A stretch of 64,000 nt of DNA from Bremia lactucae (taxonomy: Eukaryota; Oomycota; Peronosporomycetes; Peronosporales; Peronosporaceae), in contig NC_090621.1 of the NCBI RefSeq assembly GCF_004359215.1, positions 4,391,541 through 4,455,540 of the forward strand, written 5' to 3'. Every line of letters begins with the position of its first letter. Position 1 is the first letter of the stretch. Position numbers and translations under genes: made by a program. The notes beneath the pieces were generated by a model. That model was given only the letters and a program-made list of their open reading frames with translations, made no database searches and was not told the DNA's origin. Shown piece by piece: positions 32,188 to 42,089 of the stretch.

Positions 32188-32439
32188 TTGACTCTAGATC
32201 CGACACATGGGTCGGATCTAATTTTCCCTCCTTCACCACAACCTTTGGTGGATTCCCACGGAGGTCAGCGTTTCCTTGTGGAACGTATCCAGAACCACCG
32301 TGATGTGAAGCGGCAGCGAACGAGTTATCTTGCTCGCTGGTGTGGTTATCCACCTTCGAATGACAGCTGGGAGCCTCGTGACCAGACCCATCCGATGGTT
32401 CAGAAGGCCCATCGGAAAACAAGCATCCCTGGCGTGTAA
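32188..32439 (+). pseudogene. III-A chromodomain (in the inverted block)
   Basis: 'GGQRFLVERIQNHRDVKRQRTSYLARWCGYPPSNDSWEPRDQ' (about 32262-32385) shows the aromatic and W-GY/SWEP chromodomain signature. A sequence that matches III-B (61862-62010 inverted) follows to about 32572, where the inversion breakpoint lies. Confidence 0.8.
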
Positions 32440-32579
32440 ATAGATTGCAAAACGTCAATCGCATCCTGCATCTCAATAGAGATGCGAGCCCTTCCCCAGG
32501 GCGAAGAAAGGGAATAGACATCCCCTTTTACTCTCTTCGTGTTGCCAACACAACGCGAACAGGGATCACCCCACGTGAG

Positions 32580-33229
32580 CCATGAGTTTCATGAACTTCC
32601 ACGTCCGTCTTACCGTCCATGGCCCGGCTATTGACGAATACATTGTCAAAGTAACTCGGTGCGAATTCGCACCGGTCTCAACAGATTCGTTACGCATTTG
32701 TCGAATGTTGCAGGGGCATTACTAAACCCCTGCGGCATAACTAGCCATTCCCAGAGCATCCCACTGAGGGTGCTCACTGCTGTGTACGTGATGTCCCGCT
32801 CACGCATAAGGATCTGAAAATCCATCCATCAGATTCATAGACGAAAAGATCTTCTTGAGCCGGTACCGTTGCAGCATTCAGTTTATTGAATGCGTGCACT
32901 ATTCGCCACCCTCCTGTGGCCTTTCGCACACAGAAGGTCGGATAGCTATGTGGAGAGGTTGACTCCCTTACATAGCCCGCTTTTAATCGATCGATAAAGA
33001 GTTTATTGATCGCAAGTACTTGTTCACGAAGCAGTGGCCACTGCTTCATGACACAGTACTTCGAGCCCGGTTTGAGCTCGATCTCATGTCGAGTGCCTTT
33101 ATCCTTAGGCAACTCGCATGGAATTTTACAGGGAATACATCCCTGAAATTCAATCAAATCCTTATATAAAGGATTTGTCTTAACTGACTCCGAGGATTGA
33201 GTAGTATATCTCTCAATCCGAGTCTTCAT
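32580..33229 (-). pseudogene. III-A reverse transcriptase, N-terminal half
   Basis: 33229-32774 contains 'KGTRHEIELKPGSKYCVMKQWPLLREQVLAINKLF', 'LKAGYVRESTSPHSYPTFCVRKATGGWRIVHAFNKLNAATVPAQ', then a short deletion. 32774-32580 continues in another frame with 'SGMLWEWLVMPQGF.NAPATFD' and the active-site box read as YFDNV (about 32655-32640). The second catalytic Asp is Asn here, which would abolish polymerase activity. The match to the RT thumb at 29606 resumes across the inversion. Confidence 0.8.
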
Positions 33230-33916
33230 ATCGAGGACAGTTTCGTCAATCGATGAGCTGCTGAGAATCGTTTATTCTCTTCAAAAATTACCGCTGACCG
33301 TACGTATTCGTCCTCTGTGACGAGTACGCAGATCTGCTTGATTCTACCACCATGCAGATCTTTCAAGAACCGCATGGGTTCTAGGGTTTGTAACTGAGTT
33401 ATCTCCGAACCCCTTAACTTCGGAGGCGCATACAGATCAAGAGTATAAGCACCTACTCTTGATCCGTGATTAAACAAGACATTCAATGTCTCGGTTTCTT
33501 CCTGGGATTTATCCACAGACAGGGATTAATCCCTCTGGATCTTGAAGTTTAGTAACTTTAACTATCTGAGGAGATTTCTCCTCAAGTACGTGGGGACCTC
33601 TTCCCTCAACGTCTTCCGAGTGTGATTGCGCTATCACAGTCGGTTCCTCTACGGTCGACTCTTTACTCGAGCTAGGATCATCGAATTTTCCCTTTTGGGG
33701 AACCGGTATATTCCTTGATTGTCGCTCGCTAGACCTACATTCATGTCTCAATCCACTCGACTTATTCGAGTGGTGGACTATCAACGCTACCTGTGCATTA
33801 GCACAGCCGCCGGCAGCTGACTCCACAGTGTGATTAGTAATCACTGTGATTTTCTGTAGTTGTACAAACGACCGTACCACACGTGAGGTCATCGCACTCA
33901 CTCGTAGTACATCCAC
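33226..33916 (-). pseudogene. III-A protease-RT linker
   Basis: Two overlapping minus-strand frames (33916-33509 and 33516-33226), low-complexity and Ser/Val-rich, with no domain I recognise. The nucleotide sequence contains long perfect inverted repeats, for example 33435-33464 (11-nt arms). Confidence 0.55.
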
Positions 33917-34102
33917 AAGCTTTTGAACGCTCCAAGACGTTCATCAGATCGCCATTTGATGAAAAAGGGGCAGGCATCTTTACGGATCGATGCTGCTAGC
34001 TGATCCTTGGCTCATATTTTCTGAGCCAAGGTAGACCTAGGATGACATCACAATCGTCATTTAAATTCAGTACGATGAAAGCATCATCGTACTGTAAATC
34101 TT

Positions 34103-34798
34103 TTAATGAAATTTCACTACACGTTCCATTGCTGTTATCGATGCGCCTGTCGCTAGACGCACCGTCATCCTCGTTGGAGGGATGTCGCGCTCAACATATT
34201 TGAGCCTACTACCCTCTAGTGACTGGCGACGAATAAAGTTATTCGACGCTCCGCAGTCCACTAGGGCTCTAAGTGACAAATCATTTGTCACTTTTAATTT
34301 CAAGGTGATGAGTGATACCTCATCACCAGGTGCAGAGACACATAATGATTGTGTGTCTGGAGCAACTTTCGTCAAGAGAATTGCAAATTCTCTTGAGGTT
34401 GCTGGATCAGTAGGGCGTTGCGCCCCTACTGACACCGACCGTTTTTTTTGGCCGTCCGCCTCGCTGTTGCGATTTCGTAACAACGTCGGACCCGCGACTG
34501 TTGCCGTTTGTGGCATTCGGTCCATAATTCCGTTAAGTACTTTCGGTATTGGGCGTGGAGCAGTACACTCGTGAACGTAGTGTCCTAACTTTTGACAGCG
34601 ATTGCATTTCTGCAATCGCTTGTTGTTTGAATAGCAAGGTTGCTCGCTTTCGACAAAAGAGAGGTCCATCGGTTCTGGACCTCCCAGCTCGTGTCGTCTT
34701 GGAGGACGATACGATGACGAACTAGCTTGAGTCTGTCTCAAGCTAAAGTCCTCCTGTTCCGCAACGGATATTGCTTCTTCAAGCGTATCCAGTTCCAA
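34103..34798 (-). pseudogene. III-A Gag nucleocapsid and protease
   Basis: A 231-codon open frame. The nucleocapsid knuckle 'CNRCQKLGHYVHEC' is a perfect C-x2-C-x4-H-x4-C (about 34612-34571), preceded by 'RHELGGPEPMDLSFVESEQ', which is also typical of family II ('AEPMDLSLVEE'). The protease active-site region 'LRALVDCGASNNFIRRQSLEG' (about 34274-34212) has Asp-Cys-Gly instead of Asp-Ser/Thr-Gly. The frame ends in 'TVRLATGASIT', shared with family II. Confidence 0.8.
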
Positions 34799-34809
34799 GC
34801 GGAACAGGT

Positions 34810-35460
34810 GGGTCTTTTACGGAACTATCCGTAAGACCTTGCATGAACACCGTAATGAACGTGTGTTCATGAACTGTATTGTTCGTGATACAACTCGCTA
34901 AGAGTCGTATGTGTTGGGCATAAGCGTGAACATCACGCTTGCCTTGCTTGAGTTTCAGAAGCTCTTATCGAGCTCTGAACTCAGCCCTTTGGTGGTTCAA
35001 ACGTCTGTTTGAGTCGGGTTTTAAAAGCCTCTAGCGACCCAAAGACGGGTGGGTCGCGCAACGTAAGGCCCAATGCCCAGGTTTTGGCACGACCTGCCAA
35101 ATTTGACTGAGCGAATGCGACTTGCATTTGCTCATCGATGATGTGAAGTGCCCTTATGGTATCGTCCAACTCGACAAACCATCTTAAGAGGGAGTCTTCT
35201 TCGACTCTCCTATACTTAGAGATGTCAATCTTTAAGGTTTCGGGACGACGCGTGTGCGTCATCCTAGGTACAGGGGTCTGTACCTGTTGTAACCTCAACA
35301 GTTCTCCCTGTTGAGAGCCTTGCTGATTAAGCAAGGCTACATTCTCCTTCGCCTCGTCAAGTTCATGATTTATGAACTTGACGATGGCTGAATGGAGGGC
35401 ATCTCTGTCCAAACCGGACAGCATGGCCAAGACGGCATCGTTCCCTACGGTCGAACTCAT
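34810..35460 (-). pseudogene. III-A Gag, capsid part
   Basis: ATG at 35460 (MSSTVGNDAVLAMLSGLDRD) opens 159 codons to 34981: a helical coiled-coil stretch ('ELDEAKENVALLNQQGSQQGELLRLQQV'), then 'LKIDISKYRRVEEDSLLRWFVELDDTIRALHI..QMQVAFAQSNLAGRAKTWALGL', then 'FGSLEAFKTRLKQTFEPPKG', the capsid signature. A frameshift at about 34980 separates it from the rest of gag (to about 34810). Confidence 0.8.
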
Positions 35461-35578
35461 TCGTTCGACCGCACTCCTTTCTATGTCACTTAGATTGGAG
35501 AAGCTATCACGCGAAACGTGATGCGTATTTCCATTATCATCTGGACATGTTAGATGATAGAACTGTAGTCCTTGGATG

Positions 35579-35596
35579 GACTACAAAGTGCTTCCA
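35579..35596 (-). other. Primer-binding site of III-A
   Basis: On the minus strand TGGAAGCACTTTGTAGTCC begins two bases (CC) after the LTR end TGTACA. It differs by few positions from the family II (TGGTAGCACTCGTAGTC) and family I (TGGTAGCACTTGAAATCC) sites. Confidence 0.6.
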
Positions 35597-35598
35597 GG

Positions 35599-36031
35599 TG
35601 TACAGGGAGCGTACTGCGTCAGTACAAGTCCACTTCGCACTGCCTCAGTGCAAGTGGTGCCTCACGTCACTTCACGTGCACTAGTACGTGCAGAGGAAGA
35701 CTCTCTTTAGAACACTTGCTTTTTAAAGAGGGTTAAAAGAAAACTGTGTTTAATATAATTAAGTTCTTCTGTTTCTATCTATTCAATACTAACTTAATTA
35801 TAAACTAATACAAAACATGTAATAATATCTTATCTGTCTCTCTCTTTGCGCGCGTCCAGCGCTGACTGGACCGCGGAGAAAGTGGATATAATGTTCTATA
35901 TCTACCAATTAATAAGCTTTTAGAATATTTGTATGTAAAGTAATATTCATTAAGTATTATCTACCTAATAGATATTATATAAATAAACAACCTTTAAGTG
36001 TTACATTCGTGTAACGATACACCCCGTTACA
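35599..36031 (-). repeat. 5' LTR of III-A
   Basis: On the minus strand TGTAACGGGGTGTATCG to ...CTGTACA (433 bp). Terminal repeats are TGTAACGGGG and CCCCGTTACA-like, partly mutated at the inner end. It contains the AT-rich centre and stem-loops seen in the other family III LTRs (28179, 39018, 52372, 60427). Confidence 0.85.
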
Positions 36032-36721
36032 TGGGAGCTCTGTCGAAAAAATCCAACCTCGAACAACACCGATCAGCGGCATACAAATTATACTTGTATT
36101 TAGGCAACAGACGATCTTCGAGCAGAGGAGTGAGTTGCGTATCAACATTCAGCTTTGAAAGCATAAAGTCTTACTATATAACTCACCGCATAATTTGCTC
36201 TTGATGTGATGTGAGTTACATTTATTGTGGTGCTTCAACATATGTGACGCAAAATCGCAACGTTTCTGTCTGTTGCCTTGTATTATTACGAATTAAGGAT
36301 AAGTGATAACTTTTTATGATTTCTGATCCTCCACCGGATGTCCATTTTCATATTGCAAATTGCCCGCTGTCTCATGACAGTATCTTAGTGAGCCCCTAAG
36401 AATAAACAGCATCTACGGCTTTACAGCAGGGCGATCGTGTCACAGCAGCACTCTCCGCGTCTTTATCCCACCAAATGTTAAAGAACCACTATTGCTGTCA
36501 TCAGATTTCCAATGGCCTGAGCTATAACACCAAAACTCGAGCAAGAGCTTTAGGGTTGCTGCTCTGAGCTATTGAGCCGGCTAGAATTAGTCAACGCCAA
36601 GATCCGGCAGCATGAATGGACCAGGGCATGCCACCAATCTTAATTATACCTAAAGCGCTTCGCGACAACTTGCACAAACTTGCACAACAGTTTCTGTAAC
36701 TGTCTTCGCACCCTAACAACT
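36032..36721. promoter_or_regulatory. Upstream region of the transporter gene
   Basis: No gene or repeat recognised in these 690 bp between the III-A LTR and the transporter start. It presumably holds the transporter's promoter; I see no motif I can name with confidence. III-A lies only 0.7 kb upstream of the ATG. Confidence 0.4.
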
Positions 36722-38161
36722 ATGGTGCTGTTCACGTACGAAGACATGAAGATTTCCTTTAATCTGTTATGCTGCGTTTGCGGCATCGGCACTCTGGGCC
36801 TGCCAGGTAACTTTGCCCGAGCTGGTCCGTTGTTTGCAAGCCTTGCTATGTCATTCATGGCGTTCGCAAACATTTACGCGTCGATCGCAATGTCAAAGGT
36901 GATGCTACTTGCGCCTTCGACAGTTGTGACTTTCGGCGACCTCGGCGAATGGGCTATGGGCAAAATCGGACGATGGCTGTGCACGGGCTCTCAGATCATT
37001 TCGTGCGTTTTAATACCGTGTGTATTTCTGGTTCTTGGCGGTGGGCTACTTGACGGGCTCTTCCCAGGCGCGTTCAGCCCAACAGTTTGGATTATTCTGA
37101 TGGCTGCCATGGTGCTACCACTGTGCCTCATTCCGACGCTAAAAGAAGGTTCAGGAGTTGCATTTGCTGGATGTGTGGGAACACTTGTTGCAGATGCGAT
37201 TAGCGTTGCAGTCGTCGTGCGCGGCATGCGAGGCCACACGAGCATCCCAGAAACGAATATAAACTTCTCGGAGGTAGCGGGTACCTTTGGCAACCTCGCC
37301 CTTAGTTACGGTGCCGGTATCATTATTCCTGACTTGCAGCGCCAGCACAGCGAACCGCACCGCATGCCTCGTGTCATCACCTTTACAATGGGGCTGATTT
37401 CAATCCTTTTCGTTGTGATCTCAGTCATCCCTTACACATCTGCTGGCTGTCAGATATCGGGGAACATCCTTTATACCATTTATCCAGACGCAAGCACAGG
37501 CCTCACGTCACTGGGATTCGAGCCCAATTGGGGCGCCGTCGTACTCGCTTACTTAGCCATGCAGCTCCATATCACCTCGGCCTTTTCCGTCATTCTAAAT
37601 CCCGCCTTCTACATGGCCGAATTTGTATTTTTAGGCATGCACAAGCAAGACAAGTCAAGTGACGTGGAGAACGGGCTTCAATATGTTATTTCAACAAATC
37701 CAAACGACGAGCTCGCAAAGCAGACAAACGACTCGACTCACCGCAAATGCGAATGCAACTGCCACGACCGAATTGACGAAGAAGCTGCAGAGTACCGTGG
37801 CGCCAACGCGATCCGATACGTGATACTACGTATTTGCATAACCGGAGTACTCATAGTGCTGTCCATTCTATTCAAGGATCATTTTTCTGATTTTGCCAAT
37901 TTCGTGGGCTCATCGTCGCTGACAATGAATTGTATTCTGTTACCAGTGGCTTTCTACCTAATCAAATCTTGGAACGATATTCGAATGGTGGAAAAAATTG
38001 CGGCGATCGCTGTGTTCGTAGTGTGTCTCATTCTTGGATGTTACTCGACTTACACAGCGGGGAACCACTTATTCGCTCCATCTGACTCGGTGGCTTTATT
38101 TCCGTACTGCGAGCCTAAATTTCAAAACACTGTATTCTATAACAGCACGGCTAGTATTTAA
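36722..38161 (+). CDS. Amino acid transporter, AAAP (amino acid/auxin permease) family
   Basis: A single uninterrupted frame of 479 codons and the only long intact host-like ORF in the left half. The N-terminus 'YEDMKISFNLLCCVCGIGTLGLPGNFARAGP' is the first helix with the Gly-x-Gly-x-Leu-Gly-Leu-Pro type unwound segment of AAAP permeases. About ten to eleven hydrophobic segments follow along the chain, as usual for the family (usual length 430-520). 'NLALSYGAGIIIPDLQRQH' around residues 195-215 is the family's conserved 'Y-G....P.LQ...' loop. A cytosolic-type hydrophilic loop holds a cysteine cluster (HRKCECNCHDR, residues 340-350). Family role: proton-coupled import or vacuolar movement of amino acids; the substrate cannot be told. 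The start at 36722 is the first ATG of the frame. No introns seen. Confidence 0.9.
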   Translation: MVLFTYEDMKISFNLLCCVCGIGTLGLPGNFARAGPLFASLAMSFMAFANIYASIAMSKVMLLAPSTVVTFGDLGEWAMGKIGRWLCTGSQIISCVLIPCVFLVLGGGLLDGLFPGAFSPTVWIILMAAMVLPLCLIPTLKEGSGVAFAGCVGTLVADAISVAVVVRGMRGHTSIPETNINFSEVAGTFGNLALSYGAGIIIPDLQRQHSEPHRMPRVITFTMGLISILFVVISVIPYTSAGCQISGNILYTIYPDASTGLTSLGFEPNWGAVVLAYLAMQLHITSAFSVILNPAFYMAEFVFLGMHKQDKSSDVENGLQYVISTNPNDELAKQTNDSTHRKCECNCHDRIDEEAAEYRGANAIRYVILRICITGVLIVLSILFKDHFSDFANFVGSSSLTMNCILLPVAFYLIKSWNDIRMVEKIAAIAVFVVCLILGCYSTYTAGNHLFAPSDSVALFPYCEPKFQNTVFYNSTASI

Positions 38162-38399
38162 GCGCTCCTTCGGCTTGTGATGAGGTGCTGCGCTCTGCCC
38201 CGTGAACATTACTATTACGGGATATGTATGCTCATTTAACTGAAGTTATAATTTGAGCATCAATCTTAGATATATATTTTTTAATTGGGAATACAAAAAA
38301 ATATACCGAAGTAATGAATAAATAAAAAAAAACTAAATAATCCATATGTACAACAACAGCGAATCTCCAACCTATGTGTGCACCATTACAATAACTGTG
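38162..38399. other. 3' flank of the transporter; no gene seen
   Basis: AT-rich, likely containing the transporter's 3' UTR and polyadenylation region. It runs into the decayed end of II-E. Confidence 0.4.
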
Positions 38400-41300
38400 T
38401 GACATGATTAGCGCGTCGCATCTCGCCGAATCCGACTTAAGTCGCTGCTGTCTCAATGTCGAGACAACGCACCACTTAGAGGCCCGTAACGGTAATGGTC
38501 CCAAATTTAAAGGTTCTACAAATTTAGCTTGCTCTAGACAAGGATCGATGTTCAATGCAACACCCGATGAGGAATTACGTAGCTTGAATTCGTTATAAAG
38601 CGAGAATTACGTGTCACTTCACGTGCATCCAACGGGCTTAGCCGTAAATGTCTTGGCGTACTGCCAGTAAAGTCACGAGTGACACTCAGTGTGGTGCCAT
38701 CTCGGTCGACCTCACTCGGCGGACTCAAACGTGCCACTCCACGTGCATCTAAAAATTGCACCCTCGGTGACTCGGCCCTAGGCCCACAAGGCTTTCAGCC
38801 TTCACTGATTCGTTATCACAACGAATTTCTTAACGGATTGCGTGTCATTTCACCAACAAGTAACGAGTCGCGATCACGACAAATGTTTTCAGCATTGGAA
38901 TTCATTAACTCAGACATCCCAATGTCTAACAAACTGACAGATTGTGTCAGTGGCTTGCGCTAATAATGCTTTTGTTCCCTAGCTTAGAACACTGCACGTG
39001 GCACCTAAGGTCTTAGGTGTAACGGGGTGTATCGTTACATGAAATTAACAATAAAAGATTGTTAATTAATATTATCCAAAAGGTAGATAATATTTGGAGG
39101 AAATTACTTTAAATAGTAATTTCCTGAATTCTTATCCATAAATAGGTATAGACCATTATGTCTATTTATTCCGCAGACTAATCAGCTGTAGAAGTAATCA
39201 AAGAGAGTTACGAGATAAGATAGATAAGAATTCATTTACATGTTTAGTATTAGTTTATAGTTAAGACAACATTTACAAAGATAGATTAACAAGACACTTA
39301 ACTATATTAATACAGTTTTCATTTTACCCTCTTAAGCTAACTTGCCTTAAGAGAAGTCTTCCTCTATACGTACAGTGTACGTTACTTAACGAAGGCACCA
39401 CTCACAACTGAAGCAGTGTGAAGTGGACTTGTACTGAAACAGTACAAGTCGCAGTGCCCCGTTACATTAGGACTCCAATCCCCCCTGGCTCTTATCGTTC
39501 AAGCCAGGCCATACCAAGGAAAAGATCAAATCTCGAATCTCGGTCAAAAACAAGACAGCGTTTCACACTGTAAAATTTCAAAAACGTTGTACCTAAGTTC
39601 AAATGGACTTTTAGGTACGGTGATACTAGTCTCAGTCGCTAAGCGAACAGCGATCGAATCACCTTCATTTAGTTCCTCAGCATATTGCCGATTCCTTTCA
39701 AGGGAACGACGTCGAGCAAATTGCAAGACGCCCCAGAGTCAATCAAAATTGACCATGACTTATAGAAGCCCTTAACAGTCGTCCTTGCGACTAACAAGCC
39801 GGGCTTGTATTTATGCCCCGTGCTATCAAGCGCATAACTCTTTGAAGCTAGGCTCTGCTGACCCTTACCGCCTAGAGATTCCACAGGGCTAGTCCTTCCC
39901 CAGTAGGGTCCCCCACCCAAAAAATACTTAACTTAACTAACTATTCTACAGGGTATCGGACCGCACCGTGCCAAATTTCTGGCATGAGATGGGGTTATGC
40001 TCTTTCGAACTTTGCGCGAATTACGCCACGGACAAGCCGGGCACCAGTTCTTAGTGTTTCCGCGCATAAAACGTCTATGGATGTTTATATGCTGTTCCAG
40101 AGCTTGAAGCTCTTCTTCTCCACTTCTTAGCGAGGCTTCTATCCATGGGCTTCGATCTATTAGACGCACCGAATGTGCTTTAAGAGCTATAATATATTTC
40201 TACGTACTAACAAGAAGACTTGAAGTCGAACTCAGCCCGTAGCGCCATGGCAATCGCCGCTTAAAAAGTGGCGGAATGGGATCGGTACAATTACGTCTGG
40301 GCTACGCTTTCATTAAGGCCCCCCCATAAAGACGGTTATTGAAATTACTTCTTGCACTGGGTCTTGAAGCATAGCGGCAATAATATTTCTCAACCCTTGG
40401 ACATAGTCTGCTAGGGTCCGTTTGTTGTGACGAGCCGCTAAGAATCGTGATCGCGCGCGAAATGCCTGATCAGACGGTGCAAGAATGCAAGTCAATTGCT
40501 GTTTCATCGAATCCCACCTGAAAAACGCATCGTCTATAGACGTGATACATGTAATTGCCAGCTCACTAGCTCTACCACCGAGCTTAAAATATCCATGGCC
40601 ACCTTATGTTGTTCTGTTAGGAGCATGGCTGAGGCTATGGTCATTTCTATCTGTTAAATCCAAGAAGGGGATTTTATTTGGCCTTATATTCTTTAAAACT
40701 GACAGGAAGCTTTAGGCCTCAAATCAGGTACAGGAATCTTCCGAGTTGGCATAGATGCCGCTAAGTGTTCTGGACCTGTTCGATAAGGGAGGATCAATAC
40801 TGTATATGAATCAAGATCCTCTGTGCTCTGGGAAATGCTATAAACATGTGATCTAGCCCAACAAGATTTGAGCTTCTCAAGTGCTGCGCGTTTTGCCCCT
40901 GAAAGTTAGGGGAAAGTATCCATTTCAGCAGAGGCTTACTTTTATTAACACTCAAGCATAGATTGACTACGAGTGCTACCAGGTGTAGTGGAATTACCTC
41001 GCTCTTCAAGTCAAAAGGAAGACTTAAGACTCAAAGAATCACTAAGTTCTATAGAACAAGCAATTTTAAATTCCGAAATTCGTGCAAGCTCGTAATGAAT
41101 AGTACAATCCTAGTTTAAAGAACTCAGTGGCTCGTAAAACCAATTGGCATTTAATGCCCGAGAGTATAAACCTTTGGAAGGCTTGGTACTCGCACGGATC
41201 ACTGCGCAAGCCTCAGTAACGCACTTAAAGCTTTAAGATCAAAGGGGGAACTGATCTTTATTGATGCTTACAATATAAACCTTACCCTAATCGCATTTTG

Positions 41301-41440
41301 AATAGATTTTCGGCACCAGATAGAGATCTGGTGGTTGCCACTAGTACTTCCCATAATAAATGGCATTTTGATAATAGTATCGATATTGAATAGTAAACAG
41401 GGTATTTATCCCATGATAGGAATTTACCTCATTTATGGCT
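38400..41440 (-). mobile_element. Family II copy II-E, 5' half only, split by a solo LTR
   Basis: Minus strand: LTR (about 41440-40984), PBS, gag (40700-40200), zinc-knuckle remnant (about 40095-40035, 'RFMRGNTKNWCPACP', first Cys pair degraded), protease (39920-39544 with 'SWSILIDSGASCNLLDVVPLKG'), then, after a 449-bp solo LTR, the linker (39010-38560) and its continuation to about 38400. RT onward is missing. Highly diverged, so probably an old copy. Confidence 0.75.
39018..39466 (+). repeat. Solo LTR of family III with TTAGG target duplication
   Basis: TGTAACGGGGTGTATCG to GCCCCGTTACA (449 bp), flanked by TTAGG at 39013-39017 and 39467-39471: a perfect 5-bp target-site duplication. It interrupts the family II motif 'GACCTTAGG' of II-E, whose sequence resumes on both sides. 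No internal region remains, so it arose by LTR-LTR recombination after insertion. Confidence 0.9.
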
Positions 41441-41596
41441 TGCCAACCGAAGTGTGTTCCATCACAGTCTCTATCCGTTCGCTCGTATTTGCACTTGTGA
41501 TCATATCGCAAAAAAAGAGAGCAGAGTTTACCTAATATGATCGTGTGTGCCATACAATTAAAAAAATTAAATTTGTTGCCGTACCCAAAGCTATTT

Positions 41597-41690
41597 TATC
41601 GATTCAGCAACATCGCTAAACGTGAAAAGATTTATTTAATACGCGATCTCTTCACGTTTGTCGATGTAGCGATAAAACGTTCTGGGCCAT
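41597..41690. repeat. Imperfect inverted repeat of about 90 bp
   Basis: TTTATCG...CATCG...AAACGTGAA on the left pairs with TTCACGTTT...CGATG...CGATAAA on the right around an AT-rich loop. No coding capacity. Could be a MITE remnant; ends and target duplication are not defined. Confidence 0.45.
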
Positions 41691-42089
41691 AATATGACGG
41701 ACAAAATAAATTTTCTTACCAATGCCTAAGTCGCTGAAAGCCAGGATGATCACTACGACCCTCGAAAGGTTTGTACGGCCGGTAGGCGGCTCGGCACTTG
41801 TTCTGGCATCATCACGGTATATCCACCGAATTTAAAAAAAGGCTGCCTTTCAAGGCATCCCAGCCTTGAGCAACGAGCCGTTTCTTCTTGTCTGTATCTA
41901 AAACACTCTCGTCCACTGTCGACGACGAGCAAAAGTTTTTCGTAGCATTTTCAGAAGTTTGAGAGCCGTTGCATAGTGAGTAAGCTGGACTCGTATCCGT
42001 TTTTTATTCGTATGATTCCCACAATGAAACCGCCATCAGGTCCTACTGAGCGTTATCAAGAGTATCGTGGGATATGGATGGACAGCCAG

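Larger units (their letters stand above)
28179..36031 (-). mobile_element. Family III chromodomain Ty3/gypsy copy III-A with an internal inversion
   Basis: Both ends carry the same LTR in the same orientation (28179 to about 28620, partly in the gap; 35599-36031). The 5-base flanks TGAGA (28174-28178) and TGGGA (36032-36036) match at four of five positions, as expected of an old target-site duplication. Read on the minus strand from 36031: LTR, PBS, gag, protease, RT N-terminal half. Then comes a block (29606-32572) whose RT C-terminal half, RNase H, integrase and chromodomain read on the plus strand, then an antisense ORF region and the 3' LTR. III-B shows the normal order around the chromodomain, so this block has been inverted. 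Confidence 0.85.

Noticed and set aside
32096..32521. 141-codon minus-strand ORF (and its mirror 61988-62398)
   Set aside because: It lies opposite the chromodomain, which has the recognisable motif; the complementary frame stays open because of codon choice.
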